Shown: one piece after another, positions 53,683 through 64,000 of the stretch
Position numbering within the stretch: the stretch's first letter is position 1
How the letters are laid out: each line of letters begins with the position of its first letter
NCBI GenBank assembly: GCA_963576475.1
Contig: OY754978.1
Coordinates: forward strand, 14,177,718-14,241,717
Direction: 5' to 3'
Length of the DNA stretch: 64,000 bases
From: Molanna angustata
Taxonomy: Eukaryota > Arthropoda > Insecta > Trichoptera > Molannidae
Position numbers and translations under genes: made by a program
Notes under the pieces: generated by a model
Seen by the model: only the letters and a program-made list of their open reading frames with translations
The model's database searches: none
Told to the model about the DNA's origin: nothing

Positions 53683-54226
53683 AAAACGAGTGGGTTGTGG
53701 CCAGCACAATACTCCTCACTACCAAATCACTATACAAATTATTAAATTTTTTAATGAAAAATTTTCAGCATTTTCAAGAAATGAGTTTGTTAAACTATTT
53801 TTGATTTAAATATTTTATTATAAAATCATGTTAATTCTTCAATACCATTTTGTGTAATTGGTGTACATTTTTAGCAATTTGAAAAAAAAATATCAAATCT
53901 TAAGTTTTCTGAGCTTGGGAGTTAAAAAAATGAGAAGCACTGATCCTTCAAAATCAGATGGGGTCTAAGTGAGTGTTCGATATACAATTTACAAAATATT
54001 AAAAGAATTGAATGAGTAAAATACTTTAGTCTATAATCAATAAAGTAGAATCAACAAGCCGTAGGTACATAGCACACAGCACTTAGTTCACAACACCCAC
54101 ACAGATACATTGTGATTTACTCAGAATACAATCTCAGCATGATAATTGTTGATAATCTGCAATGAAAAATATCCTTAAAAATTGCGAAATCGTAACTATA
54201 TCCCCTTGAGGCAGTGAGGAGTAAAA
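53683..54226 (+). mobile_element. G-family element, near full length
   Basis: Starts 'aacgagtgggttgtggccag', then 'tactcctcactaccaaatca', all internal blocks, and ends 'ttgaggcagtgaggagtaaa'. The early 'tactcctcactacc' and the end are complementary, so the two ends could pair. Best G reference copy. Confidence 0.8.
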
Positions 54227-54574
54227 ATGTGGTCTATGTGGAGTCAAATGAGAAAATAATTGCATAGTGACGGCTCTGAATCATATATAGGCTGACTTAC
54301 CTCAATACGTTATAATGCGACCGCGCTTGAATATCCTTGTCGCATTGTGTCAAATCTACAGAGAGCATCTACAGCACGTCACTACTAACAATTATACTTA
54401 CATTCACTCACTCTCTGTAGATACACCACCTACATATACACACATACTCTCTGCCTTTTGTAAGATGCGTTTTGAATTAGGGAGGTGATGTGTCCCACTT
54501 GTAGGTATATATTATTACGTCCAATTTAGCAACTTTTTGAACTAAAATAGGAATGTACTAAAATTTAAGAATCA

Positions 54575-54735
54575 AGGTTATTTGACAATTGGTAAGCCAT
54601 GCGGGCGTCCTGGGTTCGATCCCCAGAAGAGCAGAAATTCATTAAAATTCATTTCTCACGCAAATAATGCTTCTCTGGGCTGGAAACACTGGTTAATTGA
54701 AAGAAATTATCCCTTTGCAATAAACTCACCACTTG
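54575..54735 (+). mobile_element. SINE-C copy
   Basis: tRNA-like 3' half with B box GGTTCGATCCC (54611-54621), body 'atttctcacgcaaataatgc' and 'ttctctgggctgg', ending 'ttgcaataaactcacc'. The head's 5' half is degraded. Confidence 0.75.
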
Positions 54736-54954
54736 CGCAGAGTGCATGGAAGTGTTTATTATTATTATTATACAGTCTCTTCGCAGAGTAACCGGTGAAA
54801 AATACCTAATCCAAACAACAAAAGGATTGGATTGGATTCGAGTTCCAAGTGTAAGGCTGTTGACTTATCAGCTATCCTTACATCTTTTGGGCGGGCCTCC
54901 TGGAGGATTTTGTTTGACAATTTTAAGGTTCACCTTTACAACGAGATTATCTTC

Positions 54955-55010
54955 TCGCCATGTGTATTTTATTTTATTTTATTTTATTTTTAATTAACAC
55001 AAACAACATT
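54955..55010 (-). repeat. Probable LINE tail
   Basis: TTTTATTTTATTTTATTTTT run followed by 'aattaacacaaacaac'. Confidence 0.35.
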
Positions 55011-55189
55011 AGATAGTTTGATTACATGAATTAATAATATATTATGATACATCAATTATCTTAATCTAATGTCAATTACATGTGTCAAATACATTTTTGT
55101 TTGTGTGTGTAGTGTAATATTGTCACAAAAATAATTTGCTAATTCGTAGTATGAAAAGTATTTGAAATTTAATTGAGTTTAAGCGATGT

Positions 55190-55800
55190 AAAATGTTCAA
55201 GTGATGGCCACAACCCATTTGTTTTTATATATAAGTAGGTACATACAATTTCTGCACACATGGACTATGGTAAATGGTTTTAAATATGACTGATTATAAA
55301 GAGACAACGTTGTAAAGAGTTTGGATTTGGCCACAACCCCTATTTTTATATATTGTCATCGAACGCAAATGTGTTTTAAATATTTAGTAATTTTGGATGA
55401 TGGGAAATGGCTTAAAAATTAAATAAACAAAAGTACTGAAAAGATTCTAGTGTTGGTCACATCCCATTCGTTTTTATATTTTTCGTCAAGTGTGCATACC
55501 TATAGATTATTATATTTTTGCACAATAAAACTGATCTACATTACAGAAGAAGACTTAAATAGTTTTTAATTTGAATATAAACGTTGTGAAGAGTCCAGTA
55601 ATGGCCACAACCCCGATTTTTTATTATATTGTCATCAAAATCAAATATGTAGTTATTGAAAATTAAGCAATATATGATGATATAATAAATGGTGTAAATT
55701 TCGATTGAAAAAAAGTATTGAGAAGATTCTAGTGATGGTCACATCCCATTCGTTTTATGTATTTTCGTCAAGTATGCATATTGTTTATAATATTTCTATA
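55190..55800 (+). repeat. Tandem copies of a G-end-like unit, about 130-140 bp apart
   Basis: 'gatggccacaacccatttgt' (55204), 'tggccacaacccctattttt' (55328), 'ggtcacatcccattcgtttt' (55457), 'atggccacaaccccgatttt' (55594) and 'gtcacatcccattcgtttta' (55736), each followed by a 'gtcatcg' or 'tcgtcaagt.tgcata' block. A higher-order repeat of two alternating forms. Confidence 0.65.
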
Positions 55801-55839
55801 CAATAGACTATAAGACTTAAAACTAACCCAAAATACTAA

Positions 55840-56735
55840 ATGAAAAAAAAGAATAAGTATAAGACTATAACAAATAGTTTGTAATAAAAACTGACCCAAT
55901 GGTCTACATAAAAGATGCAATAGAAGAATTACACAATATTTAATGTATTATATAAAAAACTGACCAAATGGTCTTCATAAAAGAAGAAGAAGATGAATTG
56001 AAATATAGGAAATATTTTATATAAAATTCACCCAACGTCTACATTAAATAAGAAAACGAAGAATTAGACTAAAGGAAATAGTTTGTATAAAAACTAACCA
56101 AAAGATCTACAAAAAATAAGAAAAAGAAGAATTAGACTATAGAAAGTAGTTAATATAAAAACTGACCCAAAGGTCTACATTTTAGAAGAATAATTATACG
56201 TCAGGAAATAGATTGTATAAAAACTAACGCAAAGGTCAACATAAAAGAAGACGAAGAAGAATTAGACTAAAGGAAAAGTTTGCATGAAAACTCTCCCTTG
56301 GTCTACATAAAAGAGGAAAAATTAGACTATAGGAAGTTAGTTTTTACAAAATTCAACAAAGGTCTACATAAAATTAGAAAAAGAAGAAATACGTTAAAAG
56401 AAATAGTTGGTATCAAAACTGGCCCAGAGAAAAAGAATGAGATTATAGGAATAAGTTTGTATAAAAACTCACCCAAAGGGCTACATAAAAAAAGAGGAAG
56501 AAGATGAATCAGACTATAGGAAATAGTTTGTATAAAAACTCACCCAAGGTCTACATAAATTAAGAAAAAGAAAAATTAGACTATAGGAAATAGTTTATTT
56601 ATGAACTGTCCCAAATGACTTCACAAAAGAAGAGGAAGAAGAATTAAACTCCAAGAAATAGTTTGTATAAAAAATCACCCAAAGGTCTACATAAATAAAA
56701 GAAGAATTTCACAATAGGAAATAGTTTGTAGATTG
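55840..56735 (+). repeat. Satellite-like array, about 70-85-bp units
   Basis: A diverged tandem array with unit 'aggaaatagtttgtataaaa', 'actcacccaaaggtctacat' and 'aaaagaagaagaattagact'. About twelve units; insertions and deletions of A/G-rich segments vary unit length. Follows directly on the preceding array. Confidence 0.85.
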
Positions 56736-56739
56736 AATG

Positions 56740-57600
56740 ACATGTGTATTGTAGTTAACCTAAGATAGTTTAATAATTTTCATATACGAAATTAGTATAT
56801 TGTTGGTTTTTAAGTAGTATTAGGTATGTAGGCAAATACTCTAGATAATGTAGGTACCTACCTACAATGATGTTCTAAATTAATTCGAATTCGATTTATA
56901 ACAAATTTTATTTGAATATCAGAATGTGTCCGTTACCATAGTAACCATAGAACATGTAAAAAATATCAAATGGTTTGTAGACATTTTTTGAATAATATGT
57001 AGGTACCTACATTGGTTTGTTCGATGCCATAAAAATGAAAATTGTCCGAAATATCAAATATTATATACAAATTATGCAATTTTATTATGCCTATATCTTT
57101 ACTAATAATTAACAGACTTTTACAATATACGTCTTAAAACTTGCTGTAATGTCTTGTGTTTCATTTTATTATTTCATAATTATATTTATTTCAAAGGTTT
57201 ATTATTTTCAAGAACATATTCATTCGGTAGGAAAATGAAATATTGTATGAAAAGATATTAAAATGGCGGCATTAATGTACAAAACGCTTACTTTAAAAAT
57301 AAGTTAAACATTATAATTATACAAAATATTCACCATGTTTTTCACTTAAACGCTAAGTTATACTTGAAAGTAAATTTTTTTCGTGTAAATACGTACTTCT
57401 AACTTTAAAACTAACAGATATTTGCGTGCAAAATGTACACTTTTTTGACAGATACGACTTGGAAAATTTTGTATGAAAAAAATAATTATTGAAATATTTT
57501 TAAAATTCAGCATTTTTATCGCATTATTTTTAGCGTGACACTGCATCAGGTATACAGGTACACGTTCGCACATAAATTAGATTTTTAGATGCTCTTGGTT
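56740..57600. other. No recognisable feature
   Basis: AT-rich. 'aggtacctac' motifs at 56855 and 57000 are typical of lepidopteran intergenic DNA. A minus-strand 71-codon frame (57358-57573) has no recognised motif. Confidence 0.4.
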
Positions 57601-57613
57601 TTTCAGAAGGCGT

Positions 57614-57619
57614 GAGACA

Positions 57620-57683
<64 letters not shown>

Positions 57684-57816
57684 TAACATTTTGATTGCTT
57701 TATTACTTTAGATTATTCCGCTTATGTAAGAGAGAGTGTGTGTATATGTATGTGTGTGTGAGGTTGTGTGTGTGAGGTAGTGTGTGTGAGGGGTGTTTGT
57801 GTGTGTGTGTGAGTGT

Positions 57817-57882
<66 letters not shown>

Positions 57883-57925
57883 GTGTGTGAGGGTGTGTGT
57901 GCGTGTGTATGTGTGTGTGTAAAAG
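57614..57925. repeat. Adjacent CA and GT microsatellites
   Basis: CA run 57616-57678, a 50-bp gap, then GT-rich 57735-57920. The CA and GT runs are inverted to each other and could pair as a hairpin. Confidence 0.9.
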
Positions 57926-58029
57926 AGAGTATGTGGACTTAAGAGTAGAATATAAAATATAACATGAAATGCATTGATTTCAGCATCGGTAGTAGGTATT
58001 AATGTTTTTGATTTTAGCCTTCGACAAGT

Positions 58030-58479
58030 GTGAATATAAGTATTCGAATGACAATTTTATGCAGCGTGTCTATGTATGGTTGCAAAGTTCAGGCCAAAAG
58101 TGACACGCAATACGCTACACAATGTCGACCATCAACAACAGATAATATTGATTCATTCTTATCAGAAAATGTATATCCCTGTTCTAAAGTTGTTCTGTGC
58201 GCATACGAAGTCACCGCATTCTTTCGCGTGGCAATTTATACCAACATCCTACGTTGGTACCTATGTGGTGAAAAATTCATAACACTGGAATTCAATTTCC
58301 TTCCCTCGTTCCTGAAGACTTTGATTTACCCTGAACCCACTTATGTTGGCTGTTGTATTTCCAAACGATACACAATACTAACACATGCCACGGTTCAAAT
58401 GATCGTTTTATACTGTTATTTATGCACTTTGCTGCGACCGGCGATGTTGGAAAATGTAAATATAAGGAAAATAAAATGA
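58030..58479 (+). CDS. Unrecognised 149-codon open frame
   Basis: Long for this AT-rich window and not in a repeat seen here. Cysteine-rich (about 13) with two hydrophobic stretches near the end (TVQMIVLYCYLCTLL). No domain recognised and no splice or start context to support it. First codon reads GTG rather than ATG. Most likely a chance frame or an unidentified fragment. Confidence 0.2.
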   Translation: MNISIRMTILCSVSMYGCKVQAKSDTQYATQCRPSTTDNIDSFLSENVYPCSKVVLCAYEVTAFFRVAIYTNILRWYLCGEKFITLEFNFLPSFLKTLIYPEPTYVGCCISKRYTILTHATVQMIVLYCYLCTLLRPAMLENVNIRKIK

Positions 58480-58589
58480 AAACAGTCACAGAAGATGTCA
58501 CTTGCCAATAATACACTAACCATTACTAGCAATGGGATAAAAAAGGTATATTTTAAAGGTATATTACATCACAATACAAGAAAATATTC

Positions 58590-58856
58590 ATGCCATCACG
58601 GCATATCCCATTATGTGGGATACCCAGCGAAAGGTGAGAGGGTTTGCATCAACTTAAAAAGGAAACACGACACATGTGTGTACCCCGCATACCAGTCTCG
58701 TCTCACCTAAAATGGGCACATTCAGAATGGTAGGTGAACCTCATTGGTGAACTATGCAAGATATTGATTTGCTTCTTGTATTATTGATAACCCGGTGCTT
58801 ACGGGATAACCGGAAATGATGATTAATAAAAATAGTGGAAAAACTATTCTTAGCCA
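58590..58856 (+). repeat. Z-family element, nearly complete
   Basis: 'catcacggcatatcccatta', 'cccagcgaaaggtgagaggg', 'ccagtctcgtctcacct', 'gaacctcattggtgaacta' and 'aactattcttagcc' in Z order. Confidence 0.75.
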
Positions 58857-58867
58857 CAGATTAAAAT

Positions 58868-58918
58868 TATTAAGGAGGAAGTGTGGTAGCAGAGAGGTTT
58901 GCGCGCTGGGTTTGTCCA
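58868..58918 (+). mobile_element. SINE-B head, truncated
   Basis: 'gtggtagcagagaggtttgc' and 'gcgctgggtt': A-box half of the SINE-B tRNA-like head only. Confidence 0.5.
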
Positions 58919-59035
58919 CATTTTAGTATCACATTTCATTTCGTTCATATTTCATAGATGGCGATACTAAAAATGTGTTTTTCCAAACGAATTTTATCCC
59001 ATTATTAAAATATATAGAAATTTCTAAAATTAAAT

Positions 59036-59250
59036 TGATAAGGAAACTCAATAAGAAGACATAATTGGCGAACGTTGCGTAAGCGCAGAAAGTAATCACG
59101 TAATCCAGCCGATGACAGATCATAAGTACTGTAGGTGCCTTGAGTTCCCGGTTCTTCTATAATATTCCAACTTCGTCTCTATTGAGACGTTGAAAATTAG
59201 ACAAAAATATCATTGACTCCAGACGAGGAAAAATTCAATATTTGCGTCAA
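59036..59250 (-). repeat. R-family repeat
   Basis: Minus-strand R core (with 'gaacgttgcgtaagcgca'), through 'cagccgatgacagatc' to 'tattgacgc..atttgcg' relics of the 'gcaaacattgg' end. Confidence 0.75.
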
Positions 59251-59895
59251 TGAAACATTTAAAATATAAAATTTTGTTTTGTTAAAAGTAACCTTTTTCA
59301 TGGTTTCACATAAAAATGTTCCTCTTGTTATCTTCTTTATATGAAATTTCGATAGTCCGTAGTCGAAAAAAAATATATTTAAAAATATACTGCGTTATTT
59401 TATGGACAAAGTTACCCGAGTTATATCTTGTTAGGTTTCGCTTCAATTCTCTTCCCTCGCTGAAAGTGTTTCTGTGCTACAATTTCGTAATTTTATTTTG
59501 TAAAATATCCAACGGAAAAATTAAAGCAAAAATATTGTGTTTTTTTTTTGTTTCTAACGACGAACGACCAAACCCATATTGTATTACCTACTTTAAACTT
59601 AAATATATTCATTTATAAAGACAACATCACTCTAAAACAGAAATTGTTCCTGTTTGACATTTTATACTGCGAGTAGATGGGAAGGTGTTTGTTGACTTAA
59701 ATTAAAAATGATTAATATTTATATTTTTCACCTACGTTCGCGTTTAAATTTATTACAACCTCAGTTGTTTAATTTAGTTTGGCTTAGACAGTTTTATTAC
59801 ACGAAGAATTAATAATAATGATATAATCGAATATTTTTATTATTGCATATGCGCAAACATTGGATTTTTTTCCCTGTCGGGAGTCAAAGATATTT

Positions 59896-60664
59896 TTTAA
59901 CAGATTTTTAATTATCTCAATAGAGACGAAGTTGGAATATTTAATTGCAGGAGAACCGGTAAATCAAGGCACCTACAGGGCTTACGACCTGTCATCGGCT
60001 GGTTTACGTGATCACTTTATGCGCTTGCGCAACGTTCACCAATTATGCCTTTTTAATGAGATCCCTATCAATTAAATTTTTGAAAGTTCTATATATTGTA
60101 ATACTGAATTCTTTGCGCTTGAAAATAAGGAATTTTTACTACAGCCATCTATGGGTGAAATTATGAACAACAATATTATTATTTTTTATTTATTTTGTTG
60201 TAATGCCATCTATTGAGAGAATTGTTTTTTTTTTTGTAAATAATGAAAGCTACAATTCTTATATCTGAGGTATGCATTGTCACCTCAGATATAAGAATTG
60301 TAGCTTTCATTATTTACAAAAAAAAAAAAAAAACAATTCTCTCAATAGATGGCATTACAACAAAATAAATAAAAAATAATAATATTGTTGTTCATAATTT
60401 CACCCATAGATGGCTGTAGTAAAAAATTCCTTATTTTCAAGCGAAAATAATTTCAGTATTACAATATATAGAACTTTCAAAAATTTAATTGATAGGGATC
60501 TCATTAAAAAGGCATAATTGGTGAACGTTGCGCAAGCGCATAAAGTGATCACGTAAACCAGCCGATGACAGGTCGTAAGCCCTGTAGGTGCCTTTATTTC
60601 TCGGTTCTCCTACAATAAAATATTCCAACTTCGTCTCTATTGAGATAATTAAAAATCTGTTAAA
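59896..60664. repeat. 769-bp palindrome built from two R arms
   Basis: Left arm 59896-60270 and right arm 60283-60664 are near-perfect inverted repeats around a 12-bp spacer (60271-60282). Each arm carries a full R core. Such a palindrome can extrude as a hairpin. It suggests that R is the half-unit of a palindromic element and that the single copies elsewhere are one-armed derivatives. Confidence 0.85.
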
Positions 60665-60993
60665 TAATGATATAATTATCAAAATTAAAAAGTTTTTGTG
60701 AAGTAGGCAAAAAAATATATTGTTAATGTCGCTATTCGCACACCCACAGTGGAACTATTAAAAAATATAGATATTCTATAAAGATTGCACATCTGTATAC
60801 TAAATAGGTACATATTATATAAACACCTCAACAGTTCCCAATCGACCCAAGCAAACATACAGAAAGCTAGAACTAACTCAACACTTGCACAAAGACATCT
60901 TCAATTCCAGTCTTGGTTTTCAATTTACTCCCATTGGAGCTGGAATCAAAATATGGATCAAAATATGGATAGTACATACGGACAAAACTTTAA

Positions 60994-61657
60994 TTAAGAA
61001 GGGGACTGCTGCCAACGTACCTATTTTTCAATTTGATATACCATCATTATTTCTTACCAAATCGTTTTGAAAAAAATAATTTAGATAGTTTGGGTATTGG
61101 GTATTTACTTTTTGATAATATTCTGTATAAATTCCTGTAGAAAAATAATGGCATACCCCGATTTTCAACGTTTATCTTATATTTTTAATAAAATATAAGG
61201 CGTAGTTCAACATATGTTTTTTTTAATCAAAGAAGACAAAAATATAATGTGACGTTGCATTAATGCTTCAGGTTTAGTAAGAACACCTCAAAAACATTTA
61301 TTTTCTATTCAGCGCCATTGCTATATAAAAGATTTTTTGGTTTATTAACTTAACCTAATGCATTAATGCACCTTTCCAGATACATATTATATTGATCTTC
61401 TTTAATTTATAAAAAAATATAATGCTCTATACCTTATAGTTTTTTTAGAAATTTAAGATAAATGTCAAAAATCGGAATATGCTTATTATTTTCTTACAAG
61501 AATATATACAGATCATAATGAAAAAGTTAAGGTATATTTTTATTTATTATTAACCAAACTAACTAGGTTATTTTTTTTTCAAAATGATTCGTTTTGTAGT
61601 AATGATGCAAATCCAAATTGAAAAAAATAGGTACGTTGGCAGCAGTCACCCTCTTAA
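60994..61657. mobile_element. TTAA-flanked fold-back element, copy 2
   Basis: TTAA at 60994-60997 and 61654-61657; ends 'ggggactgctgccaacgtac' and complement. Same internal blocks as 24683-25373, with small deletions. Non-coding. Confidence 0.75.
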
Positions 61658-61814
61658 TACAATACTTTACCTAAACTTAGAATGACAAACACATACGCAC
61701 TTAAATCATTGGCGTACCTTTATTAAATTGTGAACTGAACGATTATAAACCTTGTGAAGTAGTTTACGTTTCGCATCTTGTATCTAATACAAGTATTTAT
61801 TTGTATTATACATA

Positions 61815-62180
61815 CATACATACATGCCGTCACGCCGTTTCCCTATTTGTGGTAGGCAGAGAGAACCGAACGCCAGACTCTTCTATCTTGGCATACCTGT
61901 TTTACCTCATTTACATTCATACATCGCGTCATACATGCTCTCCTATTATTCTGACTTCGTATATTCCCCTCTTTCAAAATCTCATTTATATGATCATGCC
62001 AGCTCTTTCTCGGTCGACCCTTACATCTCAATCCACTCTTTTCAGCCTTGTATACTTTCTTTGTCAGTCATTCATCGTTCATTCTCTCTTCATGTCCGAA
62101 CCATCGCAAAGCATTTATCTTCATTCTACTCAGAATATCTCTTTCAATCTTATATTCTCTTCTACATTCTCTTAATTTTT
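61815..62180 (-). pseudogene. RTE-like LINE 3' end
   Basis: Minus-strand frame 62031-61843: RCKGRPRKSWHDHINEILKE, GNIRSQNNRRACMTRCMNVN and RVWRSVLSAYHK. Upstream (to 62180) the INALRWFG-like and YKAEKS-like parts are shifted or mutated. (TATG)n tail at 61805-61825. Close relative of 47770-48415. Confidence 0.75.
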
Positions 62181-62449
62181 TTTTATAATAATAATACAAA
62201 AATCAAATATCATTATTATGATATTTGTATTGTTATTATAAAAAAATGTATTAAATGTTATTTTAATATAATAAAAAAAATTAAAACATATTAACATCAA
62301 GAACATTATAGGAAACATCGCATCTTATCAAATGTTTATTAAATCAGAAAAAAATGCTTGTGTTCATGTTCAAATGGGGGACACGGCGAGATTTTATGCA
62401 TTATTATTAGGAAAAGAATTAATAAAAAGATAATTGATTTACTTTCAAA

Positions 62450-62665
62450 AATTGGGTTGATAAGGAACTCAATAAGAAGGCATATTGGTGAACGTTGCGC
62501 AAGCGCACTAAGTGATCACGTAATCCACCCGATGACAGGTCGCTAGCCCTGTAGGTGCTATGATTTCCTAGTTATATAATACTTCGACTTGGTCTCTCTT
62601 AAGATGTTTAAAAAAAGATGTCATAAAATTTCATTGACTCCCGATGGGAAAAAATATCCAACGTT
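62450..62665 (-). repeat. R-family repeat
   Basis: Minus-strand R core ('gtgaacgttgcgcaagcgca') to the 'cattgactcccgatggg' end; slightly diverged. Confidence 0.75.
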
Positions 62666-62802
62666 CATCATATTTTTTTAAACTTTATCGTTTATACGTA
62701 TCGTTTATATTATTAATCATCTCGTCAATCATCTACCTATCAGAATCTGAAGAAATATAAAACAACACGTAAGCCGATTGTGTAGGTACAACTATACTGT
62801 AA

Positions 62803-63231
62803 TTAAGAGGACATATGTATAACGCTAAATCTAGTAACATAATTTATTTTAACCGGCTAATGAACTATGAAATTTGTGTTAAAAAGGTTTTATACGTGAT
62901 TTATCGGATAGCCGAAATTTGTTAATTTTTTGCATTTTAAGAATAAACCTGACTTGAAATGAAAAAAGCATTATCCTTAATAAACTTTGATTTTATGCAC
63001 TTTTAAGTATAAAATTTATTTATCTATGACACATATGTAGTTATGGAGTATTTTTAATAATGCTGATAAAAAAAATTAAGAGGACATCATGCTGAATTTT
63101 AAAATTGTGTCGCATACGTTCACTAGAAAAATGTAAAAAATATAGTGTTTTTTTAGAAACACACTGTTTAACATATTTGAAAAATTTGATATAAATTGGG
63201 GTAGGTATTAAGTTTTATATGCCCCCTTAAA
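62803..63231. mobile_element. M-family element, intact copy with TTAA ends
   Basis: TTAAGAGGACATAT at the left and ATATGCCCCCTTAA at the right form 14-bp terminal inverted repeats including TTAA. The 429-bp inside is non-coding and aligns with 34414-35352 without the Z insertion. Confidence 0.65.
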
Positions 63232-63789
63232 TTATCTGTTTGATTTGAGAACTATACCTACTTTTTAGTCTACTTATTGTGTAAAAAATATGTACTTAAT
63301 TATGAGTAATTCATGTGTAAAATAATCATTCGAGACAGGCACTTTGTATAATACTTGAAGTACAAAACCACCCAGCCATATTGATCAATTAAATTGATTT
63401 TTTATAAAACTCATGTTGTCCTACTTTGAACCCCATAATTTCAAACCGAACGAAAATACACCACCTAGCATGCTAGCCTATCAAAGGTACAAGTTGGTGT
63501 AATATTATGCATAATACATTATTACGTAAAAGAATACATGGCAGTTTCCAGCATCTGTCAGAAAGTTAAAATGCTTCAAGTTTTCATATTAAAATGGGAA
63601 ATACCACGTCCCTTCATCCTATGTCGAATATTTTTTAGCAAATTTCATTTTTCGCTTCGAATGCTTTCAAAACGATTGATGGCTGATATCAACTTTTTTT
63701 TCTTTCATATTGACGTGTGCGTCATTCATTTTTGAATTGAACAATTTATTTAATATTTGCGTTATTATTATTTTATATAAGTCTTCAGG

Positions 63790-64000
63790 ATTAATATTTC
63801 ACATTTCTTCTTACCGTAATCTTCTCCATTGGCCTAAGATACGACAACGGCGAAATATACATATTAAGTCACGTCTATAATATAATACGCTCTTTTAACC
63901 TTAATTCACCGCAGTACTTTAAAACCAAATTCACCTATTTATCTAATCACGGCCTATCGCTTCGATCTGCTGAACGTACTACATTAACTATCCCAATTCA
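63790..64000 (+). pseudogene. LINE ORF2 C-terminus, runs off the window
   Basis: Frame gives FHISSYRNLLHWPKIRQRRN and RLYNIIRSFN, then after a shift SPQYFKTKFTYLSNHGLSLR and SAERTTLTIPI. Homologous to WLPIRLRRDQHTL...SHGLPLRSREERTLAIP in the LINE at 46.2 kb. Continues beyond base 64000. Confidence 0.7.

Noticed and set aside
59980..60040. Hammerhead in the R repeat (complement reads CCGATGA then a CAGG/CCUG hairpin)
   Set aside because: The 5' core fits at six of seven positions, but the GAAA box is GUAG in all copies and no stem I is visible. Treated as a plain hairpin.

Overview
The window looks like a piece of a lepidopteran (moth or butterfly) genome. It is AT-rich, full of 'taggtaccta'-type strings, and packed with RTE-like and CR1/Jockey-like LINE remnants, three tRNA-headed SINE families, TTAA-flanked fold-back elements and Penelope-like sequence. 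No intact host gene was recognised. The only hint of one is a possible 14-codon first exon at 33974-34015 that ends in a splice donor. Almost everything identifiable is mobile DNA. Most of it is dead, and insertions are often nested so that their relative ages can be read.

Layout. 0-4.8 kb: a Penelope-like GIY-YIG ORF between perfect 59-bp inverted repeats, SINEs, a small inverted-repeat element with a hammerhead-ribozyme-like core inside a SINE, and a LINE 3' end. 6.3-12.2 kb: another hammerhead-like element, then a 3.9-kb region between 18-bp terminal inverted repeats with a decayed THAP-like start, into which a 5'-truncated RTE LINE (open over about 780 codons) has inserted. 12.8-18 kb: a non-autonomous family with a hairpin end, SINEs, an unclassified old repeat. 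20-27 kb: LINE tails, two copies of the 'gtgggttgtggcca' family, a 42-bp minisatellite next to a triple hammerhead-like element, a TTAA fold-back element, and another hammerhead-like fold-back. 28.7-36.9 kb: second copy of the 13-kb family, a deleted mariner, RTE pseudogenes, a TTAA element split by a SINE-like repeat, and a LINE nested in an old repeat. 37-44.2 kb: SINEs, LINE ends, an 18-bp minisatellite of about 0.83 kb, and a 1.2-kb fold-back transposon whose arms are tandem repeats. 45-54 kb: LINE pseudogenes. 54-64 kb: SINE, satellite-like array, GT/CA tracts, a 0.77-kb palindrome, second copies of both TTAA elements, and a LINE running off the edge.

Most interesting signal. At least six loci (3.9, 6.65, 24.45, 26.63, 31.92 and 48.46 kb) share one arrangement: a CUGANGA-like box, one extra nucleotide, a hairpin, GAAA, a 2-3 bp mini-stem III, then UH and the return strand of stem I. 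Four sit inside inverted-repeat elements. A more degenerate version lies at the end of the Penelope-like ORF, where the flanking inverted repeat begins 3 nt from the predicted cleavage point. Together they suggest a family of small, inverted-repeat, ribozyme-bearing elements mobilised by Penelope-like machinery. The geometry is read directly from the sequence; activity and mobilisation are inference.

Family labels used below: SINE-A, SINE-B, SINE-C (tRNA-headed); Z (300-bp SINE-like repeat with ATTC-type tail); R (150-400 bp repeat with core AACGTTGCGCAAGCGCA, often palindromic); G ('gtgggttgtggcca' family); F (13-kb/29-kb family); U (unclassified old repeat); M (429-bp TTAA element).
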